Shown here: positions 8,454-16,788 of the stretch, in pieces
Position numbering within the stretch: the stretch's first letter is position 1
Layout of the letters: each line of letters opens with the position of its first letter
Assembly (NCBI GenBank): GCA_964463695.1
Contig: CAYXCZ010000023.1
Location: 1-64,000, forward strand
Length of the DNA stretch: 64,000 bases
DNA from: JALNZU01 sp964463695
GTDB lineage: Bacteria; Bacteroidota; Bacteroidia; Bacteroidales; F082
Reading direction: 5' to 3'
Translations under genes and position numbers: made by a program
The notes under the pieces: generated by a model
Told to the model about the DNA's origin: nothing
Database searches by the model: none
What the model saw: the letters and a program-made list of their open reading frames with translations, nothing else

Positions 8454-8972
8454 TTATCCGTTGAATACTGTATCTAGTTCAACACCACGAACCTGAGAAA
8501 TAGTGTATGCATCACGCATCTTTGATAATGCGTCAAACGTAGCTTTAACCACAGAGTGCGGATTTGATGAACCTTTTGACTTTGCCAAAACGTCACGAAT
8601 ACCAACACTCTCAAGAACGGCACGCATAGCACCACCGGCAATAACCCCTGTTCCGTGAGAAGCAGGTTTTAAAAACACAAGTGCTCCACTGTACTTTCCA
8701 TATTGTTCATGAGGTATGGTGCCTTTACGAACCGGAACTTTGATGAGATTCTTTTTGGCATCATCAACACCCTTAGCAATTGCTGCTGTTACTTCCTTAG
8801 CTTTTCCCAAGCCGTAACCAACAACACCATTTTCATTACCAACTACAACAATCGCAGAGAAGCTGAAAGTGCGTCCGCCCTTTGTTACTTTGGTAACACG
8901 TTGGATGCTGACCAACCGATCTTTGAACTCGATTTCGCTGGATTTTACTCTTTTTACGTTTACTTCTGACAT
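8454..8972 (-). CDS. rpsE: 30S ribosomal protein S5
   Basis: Small-subunit protein at the mRNA entry pore that affects translational fidelity. The N-terminal double-stranded RNA-binding-like domain (about residues 16-80, including RVTKVTKGGRTFSFSAIVVV and NGVVGYGLGKAKEV) and the C-terminal domain with GVIAGGAMRAVLESVGIRDV are characteristic. Length 172 is normal. Placed between rplR and rpmD. Confidence 0.98.
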   Translation of the reverse strand: MSEVNVKRVKSSEIEFKDRLVSIQRVTKVTKGGRTFSFSAIVVVGNENGVVGYGLGKAKEVTAAIAKGVDDAKKNLIKVPVRKGTIPHEQYGKYSGALVFLKPASHGTGVIAGGAMRAVLESVGIRDVLAKSKGSSNPHSVVKATFDALSKMRDAYTISQVRGVELDTVFNG

Positions 8973-8978
8973 AGTTTA

Positions 8979-9341
8979 TTAGAATTTTAATCCTCCTTCG
9001 CGCGCAGCTTCAGCTAACGACTTAACTCTTCCGTGATATAAGTAACCGTTACGGTCGAACACAACTGTTTCGATTCCGGCAGCTTTTGCTTTTTCAGCAA
9101 CCAGCACACCCACGAGTTTGGCTTGTTCAACTTTAGTTACTTTTTTTTCTTCAATTCCTTTTTCGGCTGATGAAGCGGCAACAATTGTTTTACCTGCTTT
9201 ATCATCAATTAGTTGAGCGTATATTTGCTTGTTGCTTCTGAAAACGGTCAGACGTGGACGCTCGGCTGTGCCGGAAACGATACCTCTGATACGCTTCTTA
9301 ATACTGACTCTTCTAAGACTCTTTTTATTACTGATTGACAT
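8979..9341 (-). CDS. rplR: 50S ribosomal protein L18
   Basis: 5S rRNA-binding protein of the central protuberance. The 120 residues show RLTVFRSNKQIYAQLIDD near 29-46, a middle segment rich in Lys and Glu, VFDRNGYLYHGRVKSLAEAA near 94-113 and the AREGGLKF end, all family features. It lies 6 bases before rpsE in the spc part of the operon and works with L5 in forming the 5S RNP. Confidence 0.98.
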   Translation of the reverse strand: MSISNKKSLRRVSIKKRIRGIVSGTAERPRLTVFRSNKQIYAQLIDDKAGKTIVAASSAEKGIEEKKVTKVEQAKLVGVLVAEKAKAAGIETVVFDRNGYLYHGRVKSLAEAAREGGLKF

Positions 9342-9384
9342 TTTTTCTGGTATTTAAGCCTGACTAACAAGCATGTTTCAATGA

Positions 9385-9945
9385 TTATTTACCTTTACCT
9401 GCAGTTTTTCCAGCTTTGCGTCTCAGTATCTCGTTCTGGAACTTGATACCCTTGCCTTTGTATGGCTCTGGTTTACGTAGTGAACGGATTTTTGCTGCTA
9501 CTTGCCCTAACAGTTGTCTATCTGTACAAGACATTCTGATAATAGGGTTTTTACCTCTTTCCGTTACTGTTTCAATTTTGATTTCTTCTGGAATTTCGAA
9601 GAAGATGTTGTGTGAAAATCCTAAGGCAAGCTCAAGAAGTTGACCTTTTGCGTCAGCTTTATAACCTACACCAACCAACTCCTGAACCGTATTAAATCCT
9701 TCAGAAACTCCCTTAACCATATTATTGATCAAGGCACGATACAAACCATGTTTGGCTTTGTGATCTTTTTCATCGGAAGCACGTTCCAAAACCACTTCAT
9801 TATTCTCAACTTTCAATGAAACAGATTCATCAATTTGTTGTTTCAATACACCCAATTTCCCTTTCACGGTGACAATATGGTCGTCTGACACGCTCACTTC
9901 AACACCTGAGGGGAGGCTAATGGGAAGTTTTCCTATTCTTGACAT
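9385..9945 (-). CDS. rplF: 50S ribosomal protein L6
   Basis: Large-subunit protein near the factor-binding site. Two repeated L6 domains are visible, about residues 10-82 and 90-165. The start MSRIGKLPISLPSGV and the C-terminal signature EPYKGKGIKFQNEILRRKAG are diagnostic. At 186 residues it is slightly longer than E. coli L6 because of a short basic tail. Sits between rpsH and rplR. Confidence 0.98.
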   Translation of the reverse strand: MSRIGKLPISLPSGVEVSVSDDHIVTVKGKLGVLKQQIDESVSLKVENNEVVLERASDEKDHKAKHGLYRALINNMVKGVSEGFNTVQELVGVGYKADAKGQLLELALGFSHNIFFEIPEEIKIETVTERGKNPIIRMSCTDRQLLGQVAAKIRSLRKPEPYKGKGIKFQNEILRRKAGKTAGKGK

Positions 9946-9963
9946 GAATGTAATCTCCTTTTA

Positions 9964-10362
9964 TTAACTGATGTAACACAAAACTTCACCACCTACATTC
10001 AGCCTTCGGGCTTCCTTGTCAGTCATAATTCCACTGGAGGTGGAGATAATTGCAATTCCAAGTCCGTTGAGAACGCGAGGTAAACCTTCTGCGTGCACAT
10101 ATTTTCTAAGACCTGGACGTGACACGCGTTCGAGGCGTGTCATAGCCGGCATTTTCGTTGCCGGGTGATATTTGAGTGCAACTTTGATAGTTCCCTGTTT
10201 GTCGTCATCTTCAAATTTATAGTTGAGGATATACCCTTTTTCAAACAAGATTTTCGTGATTGCCTTTTTTACATTAGAGGCAGGCACTTCAACCACCCTA
10301 TGCTTAGCCATAACTCCATTTCTGAGTCTGGTCAAATAATCTGCGATTGGATCCGTATTCAT
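9964..10362 (-). CDS. rpsH: 30S ribosomal protein S8
   Basis: Primary 16S rRNA-binding protein of the platform. The N-terminal MNTDPIADYLTRLRNG and the C-terminal GLGIAIISTSSGIMTDKEAR near residues 101-120 are family signatures; length 132 is normal. In E. coli S8 is the translational repressor of the spc operon through a site near rplE; I did not find that site by eye here. Located between rpsN and rplF. Confidence 0.98.
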   Translation of the reverse strand: MNTDPIADYLTRLRNGVMAKHRVVEVPASNVKKAITKILFEKGYILNYKFEDDDKQGTIKVALKYHPATKMPAMTRLERVSRPGLRKYVHAEGLPRVLNGLGIAIISTSSGIMTDKEARRLNVGGEVLCYIS

Positions 10363-10382
10363 TCTTTGCTGCTGTATTTAAA

Positions 10383-10652
10383 TTACCAACTTGCTTTTTT
10401 CACACCAGGAATCAATCCTTTAAGTGCCATTTCCCTGAAATTGATACGGGAAACACCAAACTGCCGCATATAGCCTTTTGGGCGGCCTGTAAGCTGGCAA
10501 CGATTGTGCAAGCGAACAGGAGAAGCATTTTTTGGGATACGCTGTAATGCTTCATAGTCACCAGCTTCTTTCAAAGCGGCGCGTTTGGCTGCATATTTTT
10601 CAACCATTTTCTGTCTCTTACGCTCACGCGCTTTCATTGACTCTTTTGCCAT
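10383..10652 (-). CDS. rpsN: 30S ribosomal protein S14 (zinc-free form)
   Basis: Head protein of the 30S subunit. At 89 residues this is the long form, and it lacks the two CxxC pairs of the short zinc-binding type; only one Cys is present, in LHNRCQLTGRPKGYMRQFG near residues 52-70. The C-terminal half ending LIPGVKKASW is strongly conserved. With the C-minus L36 in the same operon it suggests ribosomes with less dependence on zinc. It lies between rplE and rpsH. Confidence 0.98.
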   Translation of the reverse strand: MAKESMKARERKRQKMVEKYAAKRAALKEAGDYEALQRIPKNASPVRLHNRCQLTGRPKGYMRQFGVSRINFREMALKGLIPGVKKASW

Positions 10653-10655
10653 GCT

Positions 10656-11216
10656 CTATGCTTTTTTTTGATTCTTAAATGGAAGGCCAAATTCTTTCAG
10701 CAATGCCATTGCTTCATGATCTGTGTTAGCAGTAGTCACAAAAGTAATGTCCATTCCGTTCATTTTGTTTACTTTATCAATATCGATTTCAGGGAAGATA
10801 ATTTGCTCTGTAATTCCAAAACTGTAATTACCTCTACCATCGAAACCTTTGTCATTGATACCCCTAAAGTCACGAACGCGGGGTAGGGCAACTGCGACGA
10901 GTCTTTCGAGAAACTCGTACATCTTCTCACCCCTCAAGGTGACACGCACTCCGATAGGGCTGCCTTTACGAAGTTTGAAGTTAGAAACGTCCTTCTTAGA
11001 AACAGTGGCAACTGCCTTTTGTCCTGAGATATTTGACATTTCTTCAATTCCGTAGTCGATTAACTTCTTATCGGTAAGTGCTGCACCAATGCCCTGGTTC
11101 AAAGAAATCTTCACCAGGCGTGGAACCTGCATAACAGTTTTATAATTAAACTGTTCCATGAGAGCAGGCACGATTTCACTGCTGTACTGTGCTTGTAATC
11201 TGGGTTTGTAGCTCAT
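10656..11216 (-). CDS. rplE: 50S ribosomal protein L5
   Basis: 5S rRNA-binding protein that contacts the P-site tRNA and bridges to the 30S head. The 186 residues include PRLVKISLNQGIG near 33-45, KLRKGSPIGVRVTLRG near 80-95, RDFRGINDKGFDGRGNYSFG near 114-133 and FPEIDIDKVN near 141-150. Its ATG overlaps the stop codon of rplX by one base (TAATG), so translation of the two is likely coupled. Confidence 0.98.
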   Translation of the reverse strand: MSYKPRLQAQYSSEIVPALMEQFNYKTVMQVPRLVKISLNQGIGAALTDKKLIDYGIEEMSNISGQKAVATVSKKDVSNFKLRKGSPIGVRVTLRGEKMYEFLERLVAVALPRVRDFRGINDKGFDGRGNYSFGITEQIIFPEIDIDKVNKMNGMDITFVTTANTDHEAMALLKEFGLPFKNQKKA

Positions 11217-11536
11217 TATTTAATAACCTCCCCTGTCTTTTTTGAATAGCGGATTGATTTTCCTGATTTTTCATCTGTTTTTCGTCCGATGCGGGTTGCC
11301 TTTCCTTTACCATCAACAATCTTGAGGTTAGAAATATGTATTCCTGCTTCTTTCTGAACGATACCACCTTTTGGATTTTCAGTATTTGGGCGGGAATGTT
11401 TTGAAACAAAATTGACACCTTCAACGATGGCAGATTGTTTTTCAACATTAACACTCATCACCTTACCTTTTTCACTTTTGTGGTCACCGGCAATAACGAT
11501 AACGTTATCTCCTTTTTTTATATGCAACTTGGTCAT
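11216..11536 (-). CDS. rplX: 50S ribosomal protein L24
   Basis: Assembly-initiating protein with a KOW motif that binds the 5' end of 23S rRNA. I place the start at the ATG giving MTKLHIKKGDNVIVIAGDHK, which matches the usual N-terminus; the frame can be extended four codons to a TTG but that adds nothing conserved. Length is then 106. The segment GVNFVSKHSRP and the middle KGGIVQKEAGIHISNLKIV are typical. It overlaps rplE by one base. Confidence 0.96.
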   Translation of the reverse strand: MTKLHIKKGDNVIVIAGDHKSEKGKVMSVNVEKQSAIVEGVNFVSKHSRPNTENPKGGIVQKEAGIHISNLKIVDGKGKATRIGRKTDEKSGKSIRYSKKTGEVIK

Positions 11537-11552
11537 AATCTTCAGCAATTAT

Positions 11553-11921
11553 TTATAATACTTCTGGTGCCAATGAAACAATTTTCATGAATTGTTTTTC
11601 CCTCAACTCTCTGGCAACTGGTCCAAAGATACGAGTGCCAATCATTTCGCCTGCATTATTGAGAAGAACAACAGCATTATCATCAAATCTGATATATGAT
11701 CCATCGTTTCTGCGAGCTTCTTTCTTGGTACGAACAACCACTGCTTTCACAACGGCACCTTTTTTTACTGTTCCACTGGGGAGGGCACTCTTAATACTTA
11801 CAACAATTTTGTCGCCAATACGGGCGTAACGTTTTCCACTACCTCCCAGTACTCTGATGCAGAGAACTTCCTTGGCTCCGCTGTTGTCAGCGACTGCACA
11901 TCTTGATTCTTGTTGTATCAT
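11553..11921 (-). CDS. rplN: 50S ribosomal protein L14
   Basis: Beta-barrel protein at the subunit interface that contributes to bridge B8. MIQQESRCAVADNSGAKEVL at the start, the GDKIVVSIKSALP segment, VVRTKKEARRNDGSYIRFD near residues 67-85 and the GTRIFGPVARELRE signature near 95-108 are all as expected. Length 122 is exactly normal. It is one base downstream of rpsQ. Confidence 0.98.
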   Translation of the reverse strand: MIQQESRCAVADNSGAKEVLCIRVLGGSGKRYARIGDKIVVSIKSALPSGTVKKGAVVKAVVVRTKKEARRNDGSYIRFDDNAVVLLNNAGEMIGTRIFGPVARELREKQFMKIVSLAPEVL

Positions 11922-11922
11922 T

Positions 11923-12180
11923 TTATTTAGCCCTTTCGATTATTTCAACCATTCTCCAACATTTGTTCTTGCTCATAGGACGAACCTCCATGATGCGTAC
12001 TGTATCACCTACATTGCACTCATTGTTTTCATCATGAGCCATAAACCGGCTTGTTTTCTTTACAAACTTGCCGTAGATGGGGTGCTTCACACGGCGCTCG
12101 ATTTCAACGGTAACAGATTTATCCATCTTGTTACTGGTCACCAGGCCGGTTCTTTCTTTTCTTAAATTCCTTGTTTCCAT
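11923..12180 (-). CDS. rpsQ: 30S ribosomal protein S17
   Basis: OB-fold primary 16S rRNA-binding protein. The 85 residues show RTGLVTSNKMDKSVTVEIER, the conserved HPIYGKFVKKTSRFMAHDEN near 33-52, and VGDTVRIMEVRPMSKNKCWR near 57-76, covering the whole family. It sits between rpmC and rplN, one base before rplN, so the two are tightly packed in the operon. Confidence 0.98.
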   Translation of the reverse strand: METRNLRKERTGLVTSNKMDKSVTVEIERRVKHPIYGKFVKKTSRFMAHDENNECNVGDTVRIMEVRPMSKNKCWRMVEIIERAK

Positions 12181-12194
12181 CTTCTTACAAGTGA

Positions 12195-12404
12195 TTATTG
12201 TTTATTAGTAGCTTCTTCCGACTGACGTTTCTTCATCTCGGTCAAGATACGCGCAATTGTTCTGCGATATGTCTTGATTTTATTTGGGTTTTCGAGTGGA
12301 GAAACCGCGTGGTTCAATTTGAGGCGCACCAATTGCTTCTTTTCCTCTTCGAGCCTTTCCTTCAGGTCAGCTGTGCTTAACTCTTTGATTACTTCTTGTT
12401 TCAT
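12195..12404 (-). CDS. rpmC: 50S ribosomal protein L29
   Basis: Two-helix protein near the peptide exit tunnel that helps form the docking site for trigger factor and SRP. The 69 residues include STADLKERLEEEKKQLVRLK near 10-29 and the KIKTYRRTIARILTEM segment near 43-58. Order rplP-rpmC-rpsQ is the standard S10-operon end. Confidence 0.97.
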   Translation of the reverse strand: MKQEVIKELSTADLKERLEEEKKQLVRLKLNHAVSPLENPNKIKTYRRTIARILTEMKKRQSEEATNKQ

Positions 12405-12412
12405 AGCGGTTA

Positions 12413-12838
12413 TTAGTTTGCTTCAACGTAATCTCTACTGACTACAAATTTTGTTAGGATTGGGAGCTTTTGAGCAGCCAGGCGTAAAGCTTCGCGGGCT
12501 ACGTCCAAAGGGACGCCCTCAGCTTCAAACAGTATACGACCCGGGGTTACAGGAGCAACGAAATACTCAGGAGCACCTTTACCTTTACCCATACGTACTT
12601 CGGCGGGTTTCTTTGTGACAGGCTTGTCAGGAAAAATCCTGATCCATATTTGTCCTTCACGTTTCATGTGACGTGTAACTGCCTGACGGGCGGCCTCAAT
12701 CTGACGACCTGTAAGCCAGGCATTTTCCAGTGCTTTGATGCCGAATGTACCGAACGCAAGCTGATGTCCGCGTCCTGCGAGCCCTTTCATCCTGCCTTTC
12801 TGGTGTCTTCTGAACTTAGTCTTTTTTGGCTGTAACAT
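12413..12838 (-). CDS. rplP: 50S ribosomal protein L16
   Basis: Large-subunit protein at the A-site tRNA elbow and a late assembly factor. MLQPKKTKFRRHQKGRMKG at the start, the segment with RQIEAARQAVTRHMKREGQI near residues 45-64, the KPVTKKPAEVRMGKGKGAPE region near 71-90, and FEAEGVPLDVAREALRLAA are diagnostic. Length 141 is close to the usual 136-140. Between rpsC and rpmC. Confidence 0.98.
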   Translation of the reverse strand: MLQPKKTKFRRHQKGRMKGLAGRGHQLAFGTFGIKALENAWLTGRQIEAARQAVTRHMKREGQIWIRIFPDKPVTKKPAEVRMGKGKGAPEYFVAPVTPGRILFEAEGVPLDVAREALRLAAQKLPILTKFVVSRDYVEAN

Positions 12839-12866
12839 TGTTACTGGATATTAATTTGAATAATTG

Positions 12867-13595
12867 TTATTTACGTCTTCCTCTTTGGCGTGGTGCAGCA
12901 CCACCCTGAGCTTTTGGAGCCATAGGTTTTTTCACATTACCACCTACAGTGCTTGGAACAAGTTCTGGTCTGCCATAGATCTCTCCCTTGCAAATCCAAA
13001 CCTTTATACCAATCCTGCCATAAGTTGTGTGAGCCTCTACCAATGCATAGTCGATGTCAGCACGCAATGTGTGCAATGGAATACGACCTTCCTTATACGA
13101 CTCACGACGAGCCATTTCAGCGCCGCCAACACGTCCAGAAATCATAACCTTGATACCTTCAGCGCCAATACGCATACTGGAAGTAATGGCAGTTTTGATC
13201 GCACGACGGAAAGAAATACGGCCTTCAATCTGCTTAGCTATAGTAGCTGCAACGATAAAAGCATCTAACTCAGGGCGTTTAATTTCACTGATGTTGATTT
13301 GAACTTCTTTGCCGGTAAGTTTTTTCAACTCTTCTTTAAGTTTATCTACTTCCTGACCACCTTTACCAATGATCATACCCGGACGTGCTGTAGAAATAGT
13401 TACAGTAACAAGTTTCAGAGAGCGTTCAATGGATATCTTTGAAATACCAGCTTTACCCAAACGAGCATTGAGGTACTTGCGAATTTGGTCATCTTCAACC
13501 AGCTTAGCAGAAAAATCTCTTCCACCATACCAATTGGAATCCCATCCTTTGATGATTCCTAACCTAAGTCCTATTGGATTCGTTTTTTGTCCCAT
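12867..13595 (-). CDS. rpsC: 30S ribosomal protein S3
   Basis: Small-subunit protein lining the mRNA entry channel, with helicase-assisting basic residues. It has an N-terminal KH domain (about residues 20-110, with the GMIIGKGGQEVDKLKEELKK motif) and a C-terminal S3 domain (about 120-200, with GAEGIKVMISGRVGGAEMAR). The 242-residue length includes a basic tail ending APRQRGRRK. MGQKTNPIGLRLGIIKGWDS is the standard start. Between rplV and rplP. Confidence 0.98.
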   Translation of the reverse strand: MGQKTNPIGLRLGIIKGWDSNWYGGRDFSAKLVEDDQIRKYLNARLGKAGISKISIERSLKLVTVTISTARPGMIIGKGGQEVDKLKEELKKLTGKEVQINISEIKRPELDAFIVAATIAKQIEGRISFRRAIKTAITSSMRIGAEGIKVMISGRVGGAEMARRESYKEGRIPLHTLRADIDYALVEAHTTYGRIGIKVWICKGEIYGRPELVPSTVGGNVKKPMAPKAQGGAAPRQRGRRK

Positions 13596-13629
13596 TCAAA
13601 ATATTGCTTAAAGGATTGTCTAATTTTTT

Positions 13630-14034
13630 TTATTCTGCTGACGTTCTGCTGTCAAGTACTAAAGTGACATGATTCGAACGCTTGCGAATACGATGTGCAC
13701 GACCTTGCGGTGCAGGCAGTACGCGTTTCAGCATAGTTCCTCCGTCAACAAAAACTTCTTTCACAAACAGCGTATTGTAGTCAACACGTTCGCCTGCATT
13801 CTTCGCTTCCCAGTTGGCTATGGCAGAACGCAAAAGCTTATACAAGCCTTTGGATGCTTCTTTTGGAGAAAACTGAAGTGCATATAAAGCAACCTCTACA
13901 TTCTTTCCACGAATCATATCTGCTACAAGACGCATTTTCCTGGGTGAGGTAGGAACGTTACGCAATGCTGCCATAAATTGGGTCTTTCGAGCTTCTTTTC
14001 TTTCCTCAGCTCTCTGGTGTTTTCTAGCTCCCAT
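13630..14034 (-). CDS. rplV: 50S ribosomal protein L22
   Basis: Exit-tunnel protein whose beta-hairpin lines the constriction and is a known site of macrolide-resistance changes in other bacteria. The 134 residues include VPTSPRKMRLVADMIRGKNV near 27-46, FVKEVFVDGGTMLKRVLPAP near 89-108, and QGRAHRIRKRSNHVTLVL near 109-126. The loop shows no obvious deletion. Located between rpsS and rpsC. Confidence 0.98.
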   Translation of the reverse strand: MGARKHQRAEERKEARKTQFMAALRNVPTSPRKMRLVADMIRGKNVEVALYALQFSPKEASKGLYKLLRSAIANWEAKNAGERVDYNTLFVKEVFVDGGTMLKRVLPAPQGRAHRIRKRSNHVTLVLDSRTSAE

Positions 14035-14048
14035 TGTTTCCCTTTTCT

Positions 14049-14327
14049 TTATTTTTTACCTTTATCTTTTTTACCTGCATGACCTCTGAAGATACGCGTT
14101 GGCGCAAATTCTCCAAGTTTATGCCCAACCATGTTCTCAGTTACATACACTGGAATGAACTTGTTTCCATTGTGTACGGCTATCGTTTGTCCAACAAACT
14201 CAGGTGCAATCATGGAGGCTCTTGACCAGGTTTTGATCACTGTTTTCTTGTTGGATTCAACGTTATCCATTACTTTCTTCTCAAGTTTGAAATGGATGTA
14301 TGGACCTTTTTTAAGCGAACGACTCAT
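14049..14327 (-). CDS. rpsS: 30S ribosomal protein S19
   Basis: Head protein that works with S13 in bridging to the 50S. MSRSLKKGPYIHFKLEKKV at the start, the TWSRASMIAPEFVGQTIAVH segment near residues 33-52 and VGHKLGEFAPTRIFRGH near 68-84 are the family signatures. At 92 residues it is full length. It lies between rplB and rplV as in other S10 operons. Confidence 0.98.
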   Translation of the reverse strand: MSRSLKKGPYIHFKLEKKVMDNVESNKKTVIKTWSRASMIAPEFVGQTIAVHNGNKFIPVYVTENMVGHKLGEFAPTRIFRGHAGKKDKGKK

Positions 14328-14356
14328 TGTATGATGATTATTTCTACCTGGTTATA

Positions 14357-15181
14357 TTATTTCTTTCTTCTTTCTATGATATACTTGTCGGAAGCATTCT
14401 TCTTGCTTCTTGTCTTGAAACCTTTAGCAGGTATACCATTTCTTGAGCGTGGGTGTCCACCGGTTGCACGACCTTCACCACCACCCATCGGGTGATCGAC
14501 AGGGTTCATTACAACACCTCTTACCCGTGGACGACGTCCCAGCCAGCGACTACGGCCAGCTTTACCAGATTTTTCGAGGTTATGATCCACATTTGAAACC
14601 ATTCCAATTGTAGCTTTACAAGCCTGCAATATCATACGGGTTTCTCCTGAGGGCATTTTCAAAATCGCATATTTACCATCCCTTGACATTAACTGTGCAT
14701 AAGATCCAGCGCTTCTTGCCATCTTTGCTCCCTGTCCAGGACGAAGCTCAACATTGTGAATAATGGTACCAAAAGGTATTTCACTTAGATACAAAGCATT
14801 ACCAACATTAGGAGCAATACCTTTACCGGCACTTACTTCTTGTCCAACTTTTAAACCGTTTGGAGCAACGATGTATCGTTTCTCGCCGTCAGCATAGAAA
14901 ACCAGAGCAATACGTGCAGTTCTGTTTGGATCATACTCGATAGTTTTAACAACTGCCGGGATGCCTTCTTTATCACGTTTGAAGTCAATGATTCTGTACT
15001 TTTGTTTATGACCGCCCCCAACGTTTCTGATGGTCATTTTACCACTACTGTTACGTCCACCGGAATTTTTAGCCGGGGCAACCAGTGACTTTTCAGGTGT
15101 ACTGGCAGTGATATCGTCAAACGCACTTATCAGTTTAAAGCGTTGACCGGGGGTTGTGGGTTTGAATTTCTTTAAAGCCAT
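14357..15181 (-). CDS. rplB: 50S ribosomal protein L2
   Basis: One of the most conserved large-subunit proteins, needed for subunit association and peptidyl transferase assembly. The 274 residues have the N-terminal MALKKFKPTTPGQRF, the OB-fold and SH3-like domains with GGGHKQKYRIIDFKRDKEGI near residues 55-74, and the conserved MNPVDHPMGGGEGRATGGHP near 225-244 that carries the histidine important for activity. Four bases after rplW. Confidence 0.99.
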   Translation of the reverse strand: MALKKFKPTTPGQRFKLISAFDDITASTPEKSLVAPAKNSGGRNSSGKMTIRNVGGGHKQKYRIIDFKRDKEGIPAVVKTIEYDPNRTARIALVFYADGEKRYIVAPNGLKVGQEVSAGKGIAPNVGNALYLSEIPFGTIIHNVELRPGQGAKMARSAGSYAQLMSRDGKYAILKMPSGETRMILQACKATIGMVSNVDHNLEKSGKAGRSRWLGRRPRVRGVVMNPVDHPMGGGEGRATGGHPRSRNGIPAKGFKTRSKKNASDKYIIERRKK

Positions 15182-15185
15182 TTAT

Positions 15186-15476
15186 CTAAATGTTGCTGAA
15201 AAAATCAATAGTTTCACCATCAGCCAAAGTCACAACTGCTTTTTTAAAGGCAGATGTTTTTCCGGCAATAACTCCTGTTTTTGTAAAGCGGGATTTGCGC
15301 TTTCCTGCATAGTTCATCGTGTTAACAGTGCTTACTTCAACTCCATAAAGGTCTTTTATAGCGTCTTTAATCTGAAGTTTATTAGCACGTTTATCAACGA
15401 TAAAACCATACTGCTGAAGCTTCTCGCCTATGGCTGTCATTTTCTCCGTAATTACCGGTTTTACAATGATATTCAT
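15186..15476 (-). CDS. rplW: 50S ribosomal protein L23
   Basis: Protein at the tunnel exit and main docking site for trigger factor, SRP and SecYEG. The 96 residues show IVKPVITEKMTAIGEKLQQY near 4-23, KLQIKDAIKDLYGVEVSTVN near 34-53, and the basic MNYAGKRKSRFTK segment that follows. Length and order rplD-rplW-rplB are normal. Confidence 0.98.
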   Translation of the reverse strand: MNIIVKPVITEKMTAIGEKLQQYGFIVDKRANKLQIKDAIKDLYGVEVSTVNTMNYAGKRKSRFTKTGVIAGKTSAFKKAVVTLADGETIDFFSNI

Positions 15477-15502
15477 CGTGTTAAGCGATTTAATGTTCGT
15501 TA

Positions 15503-16129
15503 TTAAGCGAGTATCTCTTCTATATTCTTCAATGAACTTTCAACCAGGAACAAGTTGTTCGCGTTGAGAATTTCATATGTATTCAGGTTGTTTGCAGTCG
15601 TGACTTTCGTGCCAGGAATATTTCTGGCGGAAAGAACAACATTAGTCTCAACATTTGATGTAACGATCAGATTTTTCTTACCATTAACATTAAAGCTATT
15701 GAGCATTGTCACAAAAAGTTTTGTTTTTGGGCTATCGAAAGTAAAATCTTCCAGAATCACAATCTGAGCGTCTTTTGCTTTATAAGCTAAGGCAGATTTA
15801 CGCGCAAGTTGTTTCAATTTCTTGTTCAGTTTGAAACTGTAATCTCTTGGTTTTGGACCAAATACGCGGCCTCCTCCAACAAATACAGGTGATTTAATGC
15901 TTCCTGCACGAGCGGTACCGGTACCTTTCTGACGTTTGAGTTTCTTTGTACTACCTGTGACCTCACCTTTTTCTTTGGATTTATGTGTTCCCTGACGTTG
16001 ATTCGCAAGATACTGCTTTGCATCCAAGTAAATAGCATGGTCATTTGGCTCGATACCAAAGATTCCATCATGTAACTGTGCCATTTTGCCAGTCACTTCT
16101 CCTTTAATCGTATGAACTACTAATTCCAT
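15503..16129 (-). CDS. rplD: 50S ribosomal protein L4
   Basis: Exit-tunnel protein; in E. coli it also represses the S10 operon by attenuation and translational control. The 208 residues carry the tunnel loop with KLKRQKGTGTARAGSIKSPV near 63-82 and GGGRVFGPKPRDYSFKLNKK near 86-105, and the C-terminal LNTYEILNANNLFLVESSL region. Its start overlaps the 3' end of rplC by 10 bases, which suggests translational coupling. Confidence 0.98.
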   Translation of the reverse strand: MELVVHTIKGEVTGKMAQLHDGIFGIEPNDHAIYLDAKQYLANQRQGTHKSKEKGEVTGSTKKLKRQKGTGTARAGSIKSPVFVGGGRVFGPKPRDYSFKLNKKLKQLARKSALAYKAKDAQIVILEDFTFDSPKTKLFVTMLNSFNVNGKKNLIVTSNVETNVVLSARNIPGTKVTTANNLNTYEILNANNLFLVESSLKNIEEILA

Positions 16130-16743
16130 CTCTCAATTTTTAAGAATCCGTTTTTTGGACCTGGAACTGCACCTTTAACAAGCAACAAGTTCTTTTCCGG
16201 AATAATTTTAATGATCTGAAGGTTGATCAACTTAACTGTTTTGCCTCCCATTCTACCTGCCATACGCATTCCTTTGAAAACGCGCGCTGGATATGAAGAT
16301 GCGCCAACAGATCCTGGAGCTCTCAACCTATCGTGCTGTCCGTGAGTTGCGCCACCAACACCGTGGAATCCATGACGTTTTACAACGCCTTGAAAACCTT
16401 TTCCTTTGGATATTCCTGCAACATCGACAAATTCGCCTTCCATGAACACTTCAACAGTTACAACTTCACCAAAAGTTTTCCGATGTTCGAAGCGGGTAAA
16501 CTCTGAAACTTTTCGTTTCGGTGTCGTTCCTGCTTTTGCAAAGTGTCCCTTCATTGGGTTTGAAGTATTTTTCTCTTTCTTCTCAGCAAATGACAACTGT
16601 ACCGCTTCATAACCATCGTTTTCAATGGTCCTTATTTGCGTTACAACACATGGACCAGCCTCAATTACCGTAACCGGAACATTCTTTCCATTCGCATCGA
16701 AGATGCTGGTCATACCAACTTTTTTACCTAATAATCCTGACAT
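16120..16743 (-). CDS. rplC: 50S ribosomal protein L3
   Basis: Protein that starts 50S assembly and reaches toward the peptidyl transferase centre. MSGLLGKKVGMTSIFDANG starts the 207-residue product, and the central extension GKGFQGVVKRHGFHGVGGAT near 114-133 with HGQHDRLRAPGSVGASSYPA near 134-153 is diagnostic. It overlaps rplD by 10 bases and follows rpsJ by 45 bases. Confidence 0.98.
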   Translation of the reverse strand: MSGLLGKKVGMTSIFDANGKNVPVTVIEAGPCVVTQIRTIENDGYEAVQLSFAEKKEKNTSNPMKGHFAKAGTTPKRKVSEFTRFEHRKTFGEVVTVEVFMEGEFVDVAGISKGKGFQGVVKRHGFHGVGGATHGQHDRLRAPGSVGASSYPARVFKGMRMAGRMGGKTVKLINLQIIKIIPEKNLLLVKGAVPGPKNGFLKIERWN

Positions 16744-16788
16744 ATCTGAAAGTCTTTTAATTATCCATTAACCTACGCGTCAGCTCGG

